This document shows positions 28,114 through 37,866 of a stretch of DNA of 64,000 bases, piece after piece. Position numbers and translations under genes: made by a program. The notes beneath the pieces were generated by a model. It made no database searches. It was not told the DNA's origin and was given only the letters and a program-made list of their open reading frames with translations. The first letter of the stretch is position 1; every line of letters starts with the position of its first letter. Source of the DNA: M55B127 sp034521955 (GTDB lineage: Bacteria > Bacillota > Halanaerobiia > Halanaerobiales > M55B127); contig JAXHLT010000006.1 in the NCBI GenBank assembly GCA_034521955.1, positions 62,001 through 126,000 on the forward strand, written 5' to 3'.

Positions 28114-28968
28114 ATGTATACTGTATCAGAAGGTAAGATTAAGTTAGAACATGGTTCAATAAGTGAAGGTTTAATAGCAATAGCGAGTGGTAAAGGTGGA
28201 GTTGGTAAATCAACCGTAACAGCAAATTTAGCCGTTGCCTTACAAAAAAGCGGTAAAAAAGTAGGTATAATAGACGCTGATGTTCATGGATTTAGTATTC
28301 CAAGAATAATTGGTATAGAAGATGAAGTAAGAGTGGAACAAGAATCGGAATTAATTCACCCTGCTGAAAAGATGGGTGTTAAAGTAATATCAATGGGCTC
28401 ATTTGTACATGAACAAAACCCTGTAATCTGGAGAAGCCCATTACTATTAGGCGCCTTACAGCAGTTCTTTAAAGATGTACTCTGGGGTGATTTAGACTAT
28501 TTACTTTTAGACTTACCACCTGGAACAGGAGATATGGTTTTAAATATTATGCAGAAACTTCCTCATGCTAGAACACTGATAGTAACTACTCCTCAGGTTA
28601 CTGCAACAAATGTGGCAGGAAGAGTAGGACATATGGCTGAAAAGATGGATTCAGATATCCTAGGAATTGTCGAAAATATGGCATATTATGAATGTTCAGA
28701 ATGTGGAAACAAGGAATATATATTTGGTAAAGGTGGAGGAAAAAAATTAGCCGAGCTTTTAAATGTTGACCTAATAGGACAACTACCCTTAATGAAACAT
28801 GTTAGAGAAGGTGGAGATCAGGGTAATCCAGTTGTAAATAAAGATAACAATGATGATATAAGCAATGAGTTTATAAAAATTGCTGAAGAAGTTATAAAAA
28901 GGAAAAAAGAATTTGATCCAAGTGAAAAACCAATGGTATTAGAAGGTGGACCTGGACAAGATCAATAA
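28114..28968 (+). CDS. mrp: Mrp/NBP35-type P-loop ATPase, Fe-S cluster carrier
   Basis: 284 residues. The deviant Walker A ASGKGGVGKST is near residue 27, with IDADVHGFSIPR, LLLDLPPGTGD and a later CSECG motif near residue 193 that would bind a bridging [4Fe-4S] cluster between two monomers. Such proteins (ApbC/Mrp) carry clusters to apoproteins. It follows feoB by 16 bases with an AGGAGG site, so iron import and Fe-S assembly are probably co-expressed under Fur. No N-terminal MIP18 domain is present. Confidence 0.92.
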   Translation: MYTVSEGKIKLEHGSISEGLIAIASGKGGVGKSTVTANLAVALQKSGKKVGIIDADVHGFSIPRIIGIEDEVRVEQESELIHPAEKMGVKVISMGSFVHEQNPVIWRSPLLLGALQQFFKDVLWGDLDYLLLDLPPGTGDMVLNIMQKLPHARTLIVTTPQVTATNVAGRVGHMAEKMDSDILGIVENMAYYECSECGNKEYIFGKGGGKKLAELLNVDLIGQLPLMKHVREGGDQGNPVVNKDNNDDISNEFIKIAEEVIKRKKEFDPSEKPMVLEGGPGQDQ

Positions 28969-28980
28969 ATAATTATAAAA

Positions 28981-29016
28981 AATGCATCTGGATAATACCA
29001 GGTGTATTTTTATTTT
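28981..29016 (+). terminator. terminator after feoAB-mrp
   Basis: An 11-bp stem (two G-T pairs) between 28981-28991 and 28998-29008 is followed by a T-rich tail. Confidence 0.75.
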
Positions 29017-29087
29017 AAAAAGGGATTTTGTATTTCAATCAAGAATAAATAAAAAAAGAATATCACAATTTAATGGGGGTTGGCAGG

Positions 29088-30371
29088 ATGAATATACTGC
29101 AGGAATTTGTAAATCAAGAACTGGACTTGGCAAATGGTTGTACAGAACCGGCTGCTGTAGCTTATGCTGTAGCAAGAGCTTCCGAATTCTCAGAAGGAAA
29201 ACTTAAAAAAATAATTGTTAAAATGGACGGTTATGTATACAAAAACGGTATGAGAACAGGTATTCCAGGTACCAAAATGTATGGTGGTAATAAGCTTGCT
29301 GCTGCCCTCGGTTACTTTATTAAAAACTCTGGTGATAAGAAGTTAACACTTCTAAATGGGTTAAATGAAAGTATATTAAAAAAAGCAGGAGATATTTTAG
29401 AATTAGTTGAATTAAAAGTTATAAAAGGACAAAAAGATTTATTAATCAAAGCAACGATAATTGGTGATAATATTGTAGAAAGTGTAATTGAAGATGACCA
29501 TACAAACTTAGTTGAAATAAGTGTTAATGGAGATTCAATTTATAAGAAGATAGACCAAAACGAAGAAAATACTGTTGAATTTAACTTAAAAAATGAAATC
29601 AAGAAGTTAAATATAAATGAGTTAATAGATTTAGTTGAAAAGCAGTTTGATAGTTCAATTGAAAATTATCTTAAACAAGGGTATACTATAAATAAGAAGT
29701 TAGCTGTTACAGGTTTGGATAAAGAAGGCTGTGGAATAGGCAGAAGTTATAAAAAAACAGCTAAAGGTGATTTTATTAGAAATACTGCAGCTGAGATTGC
29801 TGCTGGTATTGATGCAAGAATGGGAGGGGCTAAGCTGCCTGCTTTAACTTCTTCTGGTAGTGGTGATCAAGGGATTTTTATAACTTTAGGTACATATATT
29901 TCTGGCCAAGAATATAATAAGTCGGAAAGTAAAGTACTAAAGGCTACATTAATTGCTCATCTCATTGCCTACTTTATTAAAACAAAAATGGGTAAGCTTT
30001 CATCATTATGTGGACTATTTACAGCTGCAGCTCCCGGTTTGTTAGCTGCTTTACTGTATTTACATGACAAAGATGATATGATAGAAGAAGGAATTAATAA
30101 TTTATATAGTGATTCTGGAGGTATACTTTGTGATGGTGCAAAAACTAGCTGTGCTTTTAAAGCAATTAGCGCATTTGAATTAGCATTAAGACATTTTCAA
30201 TTTATAGACAGTGGTCTTGAATGTCCACTTCCAACCGGATATATAAACTCCGATTTAAAAAAGACTTTAGAGCATCAGTATGATTTGGTCCATCCAGAGG
30301 GTATTTCTGTAAATGATACTTTAATTAAAACTATTAAAGATAACTTTTCAAAAAAAGGGGCTGATAGTTAA
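29088..30371 (+). CDS. L-cysteine desulfidase / UPF0597 family (serine-dehydratase-alpha-like)
   Basis: About 427 residues. The family opening LDLANGCTEPAAVAYA carries the first cluster Cys; further conserved cysteines are in DKEGCGIG, LSSLCGLF and GGILCDGAKTSC. The archaeal homologue MJ1025 degrades cysteine to pyruvate, ammonia and sulfide using a [4Fe-4S] cluster, and the CyuA/YhaM branch does the same in enterics. ATG 29088 is chosen over 29073 because GGGGG (29075-29079) lies properly upstream of it. The stop overlaps the next gene's ATG, linking thiol catabolism with a CoA-disulfide-reductase-like enzyme. Confidence 0.85.
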   Translation: MNILQEFVNQELDLANGCTEPAAVAYAVARASEFSEGKLKKIIVKMDGYVYKNGMRTGIPGTKMYGGNKLAAALGYFIKNSGDKKLTLLNGLNESILKKAGDILELVELKVIKGQKDLLIKATIIGDNIVESVIEDDHTNLVEISVNGDSIYKKIDQNEENTVEFNLKNEIKKLNINELIDLVEKQFDSSIENYLKQGYTINKKLAVTGLDKEGCGIGRSYKKTAKGDFIRNTAAEIAAGIDARMGGAKLPALTSSGSGDQGIFITLGTYISGQEYNKSESKVLKATLIAHLIAYFIKTKMGKLSSLCGLFTAAAPGLLAALLYLHDKDDMIEEGINNLYSDSGGILCDGAKTSCAFKAISAFELALRHFQFIDSGLECPLPTGYINSDLKKTLEHQYDLVHPEGISVNDTLIKTIKDNFSKKGADS

Positions 30372-31718
30372 TGAAGATAGCTGTTATTGGTGGAGTCGCT
30401 GCTGGTACAAGTGCAGCTGCTAAGGCGAGAAGAACAAATAAGGATGCTGAAATTGTAATATTTGAAAAAGACAAAGATATTTCTTATGCAGCATGTGGAC
30501 TACCTTATTATATCTCAGGAGTAACTCCTAAAAGAGAAAAAGTAATAATAAATACTCCTGAAGAGTTTGCTAAAGAATATGATGTAGATGTTAAAGTAGA
30601 ACATGAAGTAACAAATCTAGATATAGAAAAAAAGGAATTAACTTTTAAAAATCTAAAAAATGATAAAGAAGATAAATATAATTATGATAAACTGATAATT
30701 ACAACAGGTGCTAAAGCATTAGTACCTCCAATTCCAGGAATCGATTTGGAAAACATTTATCCACTTAGGTCAGTACGAGACGCAGACCGTATAAAAGAAA
30801 AGGTAAAGGGTAAAAAGAAAGTAACTATAATAGGAGCCGGACTTATTGGGTTAGAAATGGCTGAATCTTTCTCAGAATTAAAAAAAGAAGTAACAGTTGT
30901 AGAACTACAGGATAAAATATTACCTCCCTTTAGTGAGGATATCACTAAATATGTGGATAATCACCTTAGAGAACAGGGTGTAAAACTTGTATTAGGTGAT
31001 GGAGTAAGTAAGTTTTTAGGTGATGGTTCAGTAAGTGAAGTAGTAACAAGTTCAGGTAAAAAAATTGAATCTGACTTTGTACTACTTTCCTTAGGAATTA
31101 GACCAGAAGTTACTTTAGCAAAAGAAGCCGGAATTAAAATAGGGGGAACCGGTGCAATTGAAGTAAATGAAAAGATGGAAACAAATGTTGATGGTGTATA
31201 TGCTGCAGGTGACTGTGCAGAAACCGTTAACTTACTAACAGATGAAAAGACATGGATACCTATGGGTTCTACTGCAAACAAACAGGGTAGAGTTGCTGGT
31301 GAAAATGCTGGAGGTGGAAACAACCACCACTTTGGAGTATTTCAAACTGCAATCACAAAAATATTTGACTATACAGTTGCTAAAACAGGTTTAGACGAAA
31401 ATGAAGCAAAAGATGCAGGTTTTGAACCAGTAGTAGTTGAAATAACTGGTTCTAATCATGCAAGCTATTTCCCTAACTTCAAAAAAATGAAGATTAGAGG
31501 GAGTTTTTGATAAAAAAACTCATAGAATTTTAGGAGCTCAAATTGAAGGTGAGTCAAAAGTAGATAAAAGAATTGATGTAATAAGTACTGCAATATACAG
31601 TGAACTAACTGCAGAAGACTTATTCCAGGTAGATCTTGCTTATGCACCACCATATTCAACACCAAAAGATCCAGTGGCAGTATTGGGTATGGTTGCAGAA
31701 AAGAAATTAAAAAATTAA
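30371..31718 (+). pseudogene. CoA-disulfide reductase / NADH oxidase family flavoprotein, frameshifted
   Basis: FAD- and NAD(P)H-dependent pyridine nucleotide-disulfide oxidoreductase. GGVAAGTSAAAKARR binds FAD, Cys42 in SYAACGLPYYISG is the single redox cysteine of this class, GAGLIGLEMAES binds NAD(P), and GVYAAGDCAE is the second FAD motif. The frame breaks at GGG 31499-31501 (in-frame end KIRGSF); dropping one G gives KIRGVFDKKTHRILGAQIEG and the dimerisation domain with LAYAPPYS, ending at 31718. The restored length is about 448 residues, normal for the family. It may reduce oxygen, CoA disulfide or polysulfide. Confidence 0.85.
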
Positions 31719-31730
31719 ATAGAATATTTT

Positions 31731-31759
31731 AAAGGCAGCTTAAATTAGCTGCCTTTTTT
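31731..31759 (+). terminator. intrinsic terminator
   Basis: AAGGCAGCT (31732-31740) pairs with AGCTGCCTT (31747-31755), loop TAAATT, followed by a T tract. Confidence 0.9.
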
Positions 31760-31856
31760 AATAACACCTAAATTAAAAACAGGAATTTACTAATTTGCGT
31801 TTAAAGTAATTATTGATAGGATATAATATTTAAATACAATACTGGAGGTGATATAT

Positions 31857-32369
31857 ATGAAACCATGGAGATGTCAAATTTGTGGAGAAACATATCTAGG
31901 AAGTGAGGCACCTGATCGTTGTCCATACTGTGGAGCAGAAGGAGAACTTGTAAAATCAGCAGCTTACTATCTAGAATATGGTGAAGTTGAGATGAGTGAA
32001 CAGAGTCGTAAGGACTGTCTTGAAGCTCTAAAACTTGAACTTAATAATGAAAAATTTTATGAAAAATGTGCTGAAGCAGCTGAAAATCAGATCTCTAAAG
32101 CAATTTTTAAGCGTCTTGGTAAACAGGAAGGCGAACATGCTGAAGTTTTTGAAGATATGTTAGGAGAGGAAATTGAACTAGAAGAAGAAGTAGAAATTCC
32201 TGACAATGACTTTGATCGTTTTACAGAAGCACATCAACATGAAAAAAAGGCAATTGACTTTTATTTAGCTGTTGCCAGAAGAGCACCAGAAAAAAGAGTT
32301 AAAGATGTTTTTAGAGCAATTGCAGATGTTGAAAATGAACATTTAGTGATGTCTAATACATTTAAATAA
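31857..32369 (+). CDS. reverse rubrerythrin
   Basis: 170 residues with domain order opposite to classical rubrerythrin. An N-terminal rubredoxin domain (Cys6, Cys9, Cys22, Cys25 in CQICG and CPYCG) precedes a ferritin-like diiron domain with ELNNEKFYEKCAE, KQEGEHAEVFEDM, HEKKAIDFY and ADVENEHLV. Reverse rubrerythrins of clostridia are NADH-dependent peroxidases that are strongly induced by oxygen. The ATG at 31857 has GGAGGTG 7 bases upstream; an in-frame GTG at 31848 is part of that site. It stands alone between two terminators, so it is probably monocistronic. Confidence 0.92.
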   Translation: MKPWRCQICGETYLGSEAPDRCPYCGAEGELVKSAAYYLEYGEVEMSEQSRKDCLEALKLELNNEKFYEKCAEAAENQISKAIFKRLGKQEGEHAEVFEDMLGEEIELEEEVEIPDNDFDRFTEAHQHEKKAIDFYLAVARRAPEKRVKDVFRAIADVENEHLVMSNTFK

Positions 32370-32380
32370 GAACATAAATA

Positions 32381-32405
32381 ATGGAGCACTTTTTAAGTGC
32401 TCCAT
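32381..32405. terminator. bidirectional terminator hairpin
   Basis: A 10-bp perfect stem (ATGGAGCACT with AGTGCTCCAT, loop TTTTA) stands between the convergent reverse rubrerythrin and resA genes. The T tracts on either side are weak. Confidence 0.65.
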
Positions 32406-32428
32406 TTCATATCAAATTTCAATTATAA

Positions 32429-32974
32429 TTATTCTGATAAAAGTTCTAGCATTCTTTCATAAGTGAGTGCCCCACTTTGACGGTTTAATATTATTCCATC
32501 TTCATCAATAATTACTGTTGTTGGAATCCCTCGTACTAAATATCTAGAACCAATATTTCCATTTGTATCAAGTAAAGTTGTGAAGGAATAATTATTAGAG
32601 ATCATATAGTCAAATGCTGTGTCTTTACTTTCCTGAACATTTACAGTTAATACTTTAATATCTTTATTTTCTTTGTGTAGCTTTTGTATATCAGGCATTT
32701 CTTGTTTACAGGGAGGACACCAACTTGCCCAAAAGTTTAAGAAAACTTTTTGTCCTCTAAAATCACTTAAACTTACTTCTTTTCCACTAAGATTTTCTAA
32801 TGTGAAATCTGGTGCCATTAAGCCTGTTTCAGGACCGGTTTCAATATTTTGTTGAACTGAATTAGTTGTTTGAGATTGATTTTGATTTATGAAATACCAA
32901 GCTCCAGCAATTATTATCAATACAAGAACTGAGCCTATTAATATTTTAGATCTATTTGATTTCAAGTTAATCAC
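32429..32974 (-). CDS. resA: ResA/TlpA-like membrane-anchored thiol-disulfide oxidoreductase
   Basis: 181 residues: an uncleaved signal anchor (about 9-28), a linker, then a thioredoxin fold outside the cytoplasm with the CPPC active site in NFWASWCPPCKQEMP and cis-Pro in VRGIPTTVI. Such proteins receive electrons from CcdA, whose gene lies 3 bases upstream. In Bacillus they reduce apocytochrome c; with no cytochrome genes here, a broader role in keeping envelope thiols reduced is more likely. Confidence 0.9.
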   Translation of the reverse strand: MINLKSNRSKILIGSVLVLIIIAGAWYFINQNQSQTTNSVQQNIETGPETGLMAPDFTLENLSGKEVSLSDFRGQKVFLNFWASWCPPCKQEMPDIQKLHKENKDIKVLTVNVQESKDTAFDYMISNNYSFTTLLDTNGNIGSRYLVRGIPTTVIIDEDGIILNRQSGALTYERMLELLSE

Positions 32975-32977
32975 TCC

Positions 32978-33658
32978 TTAAAAGCCTAGAAAGTTAAGAT
33001 TATTGGTAAAAATCAATAATCCTAAAATAATAATTACTATTCCGCTAACAATATTTATATAGTTTAAGTATTTGTTCATTTTTTTGATTGCAGGTAGAAT
33101 CTTTTTTGCAGCAAGTGCTGTTATTAAAAATGGTAATGCAAATCCTAAAGCATAGATAAATAATAAAAAGGCTCCAGCATAGATGTTTTGGCTGTTTCCC
33201 GCCAAAATTAAAATTGATGATAAAATAGGACCTATACAGGGAGTCCAGGCTAATGCAATACCAAAACCTAATATTAAAGACTGTAAGTATTTATTAGATT
33301 TAGGTGTTATTGAAAGCTTTTTTTCATAGTATAACCACTTTAATTTTATAATACCACTGATATGAAGTCCGAAGATAATAATAATAATACCGCTTATTTT
33401 TCTTAATATAGCTTGATTTCTAATTAAAAACTTTCCTAAGAATGTAGCTGAAAGTCCTAAAAGTACAAATACTATTGTAAATCCAAGTATAAATATAAGG
33501 GCAGGGACAATAGAATAAATTTTGTTTTTTTTCTTTTGGTCTGTATAGTCTCCTAATAGAAATGCTAAATAAGATGGTATTAGCGGTAGAATACAGGGCG
33601 ATAAAAAAGAAAGCAACCCTGCTGAAAAAGCGATTACAAAGGATAAATCTCCTTGCAT
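32978..33658 (-). CDS. ccdA: CcdA-type transmembrane electron carrier
   Basis: About 226 residues, six transmembrane helices. The conserved Cys/Pro motifs FLSPCILPLIP in helix 1 and AWTPCIGPIL in helix 4 are the DsbD-beta/CcdA redox pair that moves reducing power from cytoplasmic thioredoxin to ResA-like proteins. I choose ATG 33658, with TAGGTG 6 bases before it, over the GTG at 33667. It is divergent from the M18 aminopeptidase gene, and the shared intergenic region holds a perfect palindrome. Confidence 0.9.
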   Translation of the reverse strand: MQGDLSFVIAFSAGLLSFLSPCILPLIPSYLAFLLGDYTDQKKKNKIYSIVPALIFILGFTIVFVLLGLSATFLGKFLIRNQAILRKISGIIIIIFGLHISGIIKLKWLYYEKKLSITPKSNKYLQSLILGFGIALAWTPCIGPILSSILILAGNSQNIYAGAFLLFIYALGFALPFLITALAAKKILPAIKKMNKYLNYINIVSGIVIIILGLLIFTNNLNFLGF

Positions 33659-33750
33659 ACTGTTCACCTACTATTATGTTATAATATTTGGATATTTAAA
33701 TATATTTTATCACACATGGTATTATCTATCAATATATAAGTTAACTCAAA

Positions 33751-33767
33751 AGATAATTGAATTATCT
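33751..33767. promoter_or_regulatory. perfect 8-1-8 palindrome, candidate operator
   Basis: AGATAATT-G-AATTATCT is an exact dyad that covers the -35 hexamer of the aminopeptidase promoter. It resembles metalloregulator boxes (GATAAT ... ATTATC), but the three-base core spacing fits neither Fur nor PerR consensus. Confidence 0.5.
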
Positions 33768-33785
33768 ACAGGACTAAGTTATAAT
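33757..33785 (+). promoter_or_regulatory. promoter of the M18 aminopeptidase gene
   Basis: TTGAAT (33757-33762) and TATAAT (33780-33785) are 17 bases apart, 37 bases before the ATG. The -35 lies inside the palindrome. Confidence 0.75.
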
Positions 33786-33821
33786 AAATTTAAGTTGTAA
33801 ACAAAGATAGGAGGATAATTA

Positions 33822-35219
33822 ATGACTAAAAAAGATAATGGCTATGTGGCTAAAAATGCATGGCTTGAAATGGAAGATGTTGAAAAAAAAGAAGTATTTG
33901 AATTTAACAGTGATTATGGAACTTTCTTAGAGCAGAACAAAACTGAAAGAGAGTTTACAAAAAGTTCAGTTGAACTTTTAGAAGAACAAGGATTTAAAAA
34001 TATAAGTGAATATGATTCTTTAAAAGAAGGCGATAAAGTCTTTGCTGTAAATAGGGATAGACAGCTTATTGCTGCAGTAATGGGTAAAAAAGACTTAAAA
34101 GAGGGTTTAAAAATTGTAGCAGCACACATGGACTCACCCCGTATTGATTTAAAACCGAATCCACTTTATGAAGATGGTGGCTTAGCATATTTTGGAACAC
34201 ATTATTATGGTGGAATAAAGAAGTTCCAGTGGGTTACTATACCACTAGCATTACACGGTTTAGTTATTAAAGAAGATGGAACAAGAGTTGAAATAAGAAT
34301 TGGTGACAAAGAAGATGACCCTGTTTTTTATATAAGTGATATCTTACCTCACTTAGGAAAAAAACAGATGAAAAAGAAAATGAATGAGGCAATTAATGCT
34401 CAACATCTGAATTTAGTAATCGGTAGTATTCCTTTAGATGATGAAGACAGTGATGAAAATGATAAGATTAAAAGTGCTGTGCTTAAACACCTAGAAGATG
34501 AATATGATATTACTGGTGAAGATTTAATCAGTGCAGACCTACAGATTGTGCCTGCTGATGGAGTAAGAGATGTAGGTTTTGACCGTGCTCTATTAGGCGG
34601 CTATGGACATGATGATAGAGTTTGTAGTTATACCGGTCTAAGAGCCCTTTTAGATATCAATACTCCAGAATATACTGCTGTAACTCTTTTAGTCGATAAA
34701 GAAGAGATCGGTAGTATGGGTTCAACCGGAATGCAGTCAAGATTTTTTGAAAACTTTGTAGCCGAGATGACCAGTAAATATTATGAAAAATACAGTGAAT
34801 TGGATTTAAGAAAGATATTAGAAAAGTCCAGTTCTTTATCTGGGGATGTAAATGCAGCTTATGATTCTAACTTCTCAGAAGTTTTTGACAAAAGAAATGC
34901 AGCCTTTATTAATAAGGGAATTGTATTAACTAAATATACAGGTGCTCGCGGGAAAGCCGGATCATCGGAAGCAACAGCAGAGTTTATGTCTCAAGTACGT
35001 TCACTATTAAATAATGCCGGTGTAATCTGGCAGGTAGCTGAACTTGGAAAAGTTGATGAAGGTGGGGGAGGAACAATCGCCCAGTTTCTTGCAAACTATA
35101 ATATGGATGTTTTAGATGCAGGACCAGCAGTCCTTGCTATGCACTCTCCATATGAAGTTGTAGCTAAGATAGATGTTTATAATACTTATCTAGCTTACCT
35201 AACTTTCCTGGAAAAGTAA
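33822..35219 (+). CDS. M18 family aminopeptidase
   Basis: 465-residue cytoplasmic metallo-aminopeptidase that forms large dodecamers in this family. Zinc-site motifs are AAHMDSPRIDLKP near residue 102, GYGHDDRV near 260, the catalytic Glu pair in LVDKEEIGSMG near 288, and the final AMHSPYEV histidine. A long insert between the first two motifs is usual for M18. It may prefer acidic N-terminal residues, but this cannot be told from sequence. AGGAGG lies before the ATG. Confidence 0.93.
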   Translation: MTKKDNGYVAKNAWLEMEDVEKKEVFEFNSDYGTFLEQNKTEREFTKSSVELLEEQGFKNISEYDSLKEGDKVFAVNRDRQLIAAVMGKKDLKEGLKIVAAHMDSPRIDLKPNPLYEDGGLAYFGTHYYGGIKKFQWVTIPLALHGLVIKEDGTRVEIRIGDKEDDPVFYISDILPHLGKKQMKKKMNEAINAQHLNLVIGSIPLDDEDSDENDKIKSAVLKHLEDEYDITGEDLISADLQIVPADGVRDVGFDRALLGGYGHDDRVCSYTGLRALLDINTPEYTAVTLLVDKEEIGSMGSTGMQSRFFENFVAEMTSKYYEKYSELDLRKILEKSSSLSGDVNAAYDSNFSEVFDKRNAAFINKGIVLTKYTGARGKAGSSEATAEFMSQVRSLLNNAGVIWQVAELGKVDEGGGGTIAQFLANYNMDVLDAGPAVLAMHSPYEVVAKIDVYNTYLAYLTFLEK

Positions 35220-35229
35220 TTTAAAATAA

Positions 35230-35250
35230 AGGGGGGCTTTAAGCCTCCCT
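35230..35250 (+). other. GC-rich hairpin between aminopeptidase and cyclase-like gene
   Basis: An 8-bp stem (one G-T pair) with a five-base loop is formed by the G6 run at 35231-35236 and CCTCCC. No T tract follows, so it is more likely an mRNA end-protecting or processing element than a terminator. Confidence 0.45.
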
Positions 35251-35272
35251 GTATAAATTCAGGAGGATTTTT

Positions 35273-37037
35273 ATGAACGATTTTCATAAAGATACTAAAA
35301 AAATAATAGTTTTTACACTTATTATAGCAGTTATAATGGTCGGGTTTTACTATAATTATTATAATCTAATTGATAATTATCTTTATGATTGCTATCAAAG
35401 AATAGAATATTTATTTAATATTGAAGATAAAAGTGATGTAACAGTTATCGAAGTTAATAACCTTACATATAATTTGTTCGAAGAAAAGCCCATAGCTAGA
35501 GATAACTTTGTCCAGGCAATTGATAAGTTAAATGAAGATAAGGCTAAAATGATTATTTTTGATATTTTATTTGATCAACCTCAAAAGACCCAGGCTGATA
35601 GTATGATGTTAGACCGTTTGGGTTCAAATAATAATATAATTATGTCTGTTGAAATACAGTATTCAAAATCTAAATCTAGATAGTGATAAATATAATATAG
35701 AAAGCATAAAAAAACCGCTACCTTCATTTAATAATCTAGTTAAAACTGGTCATAATTCGATAATTACTGATTCAAATAATATAGTTAGAAATCTTCCACC
35801 TTTATTTATCGAGGGCAATAATTCATACTTACCAATTGGACGAAGGGCTGCTGAAGCAGCTTTAGGTAAAGAGATTGTAATTACAGAAGGTGAATACTTA
35901 ATAAATTATCTTGGACCTGAAAATACTATTAAAAGTATTTCTTTTCATGATTATATAAACAATAACTATTATAAAGAAGATATTGAAGATAAGTTGGTTT
36001 TAATTGGTGTAAACGAAGAAGGAGAAACTAAAAGCTATAACTCTATATTCTCTTCTAAAGGAAAATATACTAAACTACATTTATTAGCGCTTTTAACCAA
36101 TAATTACTATAATCAAAACTTTATCAGAGTAAATAAAGCAGGAACTAATATTTTAATAGTATTTATTATACTATATTTATCAGTATTTTTATTTGAAAGG
36201 TATAGACCTTTTAAATCATTTTTAATACTGTTATTAATAAATATATTTATAGTTTCTTTAAATTTCTATCTTACTGTTGAATATTTTCTATTTACAAAAA
36301 TATCCGTATATATAATTGGAACAATTTTATTATATTTAATAAGTTTAATTACCTGGTATTTCTTTAATAGAAAAAAGAAGTTTGAAATTACTCAAAAGCT
36401 TAAACCATATTTTTCTGATTATATAATAAATAAAATCAAAGAAAAACCTAAAAAGTTCAATACAAAAGGAGAAAAAACAGCTGCAACAGTGATGCTTTTT
36501 GAGTTTTCTAACTTTAATAGTTATTCTAATGAAAATACATCTGAAAAAGTAATTGAAGATTTAAAACACTATTATAAAAGTATCGCTAATATAATATTTA
36601 AGTATGATGGAGCTATTAGTAATTATCTCGGAGATGGAGTAATTGCTTACTGGAGTAATAATTTTGAGCAGAATAACCATAGAAATAGAGCTGTAAAAAC
36701 TGCAGTTGAGATAATGAACTTCTTTGAAAATCAAAATATCGAACTTAGTCCAACTATAACAATTGATAGTGGAAAGATCATATTAGGAGATATAGGTTCA
36801 AAAGATAGAATGGACTTTAAAGCTATAGGTGAGAGCATTCATATAACAACTGAATTAGCTGAAAATAGTGACAGTTATCAGATATTAATTGGAGAGAACA
36901 CCTATTATGGGCTTTCAGAAATTTATAAAAAGCTAGACTGGAAGTATAAAGAGGTAAATATTGAAGGTATAGAAAAAACACTTGTTGTTTATTCTTTAAA
37001 GAAATTTAAAGATCTAACAAAATGTCAGTCATTATAG
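35273..37037 (+). pseudogene. CHASE2 sensor with degenerate class III nucleotide cyclase domain, frameshifted
   Basis: An N-terminal transmembrane helix (about 12-30) is followed by an extracytoplasmic CHASE2 domain (PIARDNFVQAIDKL, IIFDILFD), about three transmembrane helices near 36150-36370, and a class III cyclase domain. The frame breaks near 35660: in-frame VEIQYSKSKSR stops, while dropping one base gives VEIQ-IQNLNLDSDKYN and the rest of CHASE2. The cyclase domain looks inactive: first metal Asp is Glu (36501-36503), and the transition-state Asn and Arg are His (36840-36842) and Glu (36852-36854); only the second Asp in LGDGVIAYW remains. A ligand-sensing or scaffold role is possible. 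Confidence 0.75.
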
Positions 37038-37059
37038 AAATAAATAAATTTAGAATTTA

Positions 37060-37087
37060 AGCTCCCATTTTGGGGGCTATTTTTTTA
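37060..37087 (+). terminator. intrinsic terminator
   Basis: AGCTCCC pairs with GGGGGCT (one G-T pair), and a seven-base T tract follows. Confidence 0.8.
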
Positions 37088-37182
37088 TTTGTAAAATATT
37101 TAACTTTATTTTATTTTTATTCTTGTATAATGATATATGTTAAGTGAAATAAACGTAAAATTTTTAATAAGGAGTGGTCTGA

Positions 37183-37830
37183 GTGCCAAAAATTAAAGAA
37201 GACGAACAAGAACAAATAAGAGAACTATTTGAAGAAAAGATGGAAAATGATGTATTTATTCAGTTTTTTACCTCAGATGAAGACTGTAAGTATTGTAATG
37301 ATACTGAAGAAATTTTAGATGAATTAAATAGTTTATCTGATAGAATTAATATTGAAAAAAATGAACTAGGTAATGGTAATACTGAAAAATATAATGTTGA
37401 TAGAGTTCCAGCAATTCTATTTACAGATCAAGATGGAAATGATTCTGGCGTACATTTTTATGGTATTCCTAGTGGTCATGAGTTTAATACCTTAATAGAT
37501 GGTATTGTAAGTATGTCTAACGGTAAAACAGAACTATCAGAAGATATTATCGAAGAATTAAAGAAAATTGAAGAAGAAGTATTATTACAGGTCTTTATTA
37601 CTCCAACTTGTCCATACTGTCCAAGAGCAGTAAAGGTTGCTCATGAAATGGCTATGTATAATCCTAAGATTAAAGGTGAAATGGTTGAGGCAATAGAGTT
37701 TCCTGAATTATCAAGTAAGTTTAATGTATCTGGTGTTCCTCACACAGTTATCAATAGTGGAGCAGACGAACAAGTAGGTGCAGTTCCTGCAAAAACTATT
37801 TTAAATAAAATTAAAACAGCAATTCAGTAA
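37183..37830 (+). CDS. protein disulfide oxidoreductase with two thioredoxin folds
   Basis: 215 residues, two tandem thioredoxin/glutaredoxin-like units. The first has Cys35-Lys-Tyr-Cys38 and the second Cys143-Pro-Tyr-Cys146, each with a cis-Pro loop (VDRVPAI, VSGVPHT). This is the PDO architecture of thermophiles and many anaerobes. It is cytoplasmic, and the 36-base gap to trxA suggests joint expression. No thioredoxin reductase gene lies in the window. Starts at GTG 37183 behind AAGGAGTGG. Confidence 0.88.
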   Translation: MPKIKEDEQEQIRELFEEKMENDVFIQFFTSDEDCKYCNDTEEILDELNSLSDRINIEKNELGNGNTEKYNVDRVPAILFTDQDGNDSGVHFYGIPSGHEFNTLIDGIVSMSNGKTELSEDIIEELKKIEEEVLLQVFITPTCPYCPRAVKVAHEMAMYNPKIKGEMVEAIEFPELSSKFNVSGVPHTVINSGADEQVGAVPAKTILNKIKTAIQ

Positions 37831-37866
37831 TAATAATTCAATATAATTTTAAGGAGGTTATATACG

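Noticed and set aside
28982..29206. 74-codon ORF on the + strand
   Set aside because: It overlaps the mrp terminator hairpin and the cysteine desulfidase gene in another frame; its sequence has no family features.
31821..31835. PerR-like box before reverse rubrerythrin
   Set aside because: Only 10 of 14 positions match in a very AT-rich stretch, no better than chance, and the local promoter elements are poorly spaced.
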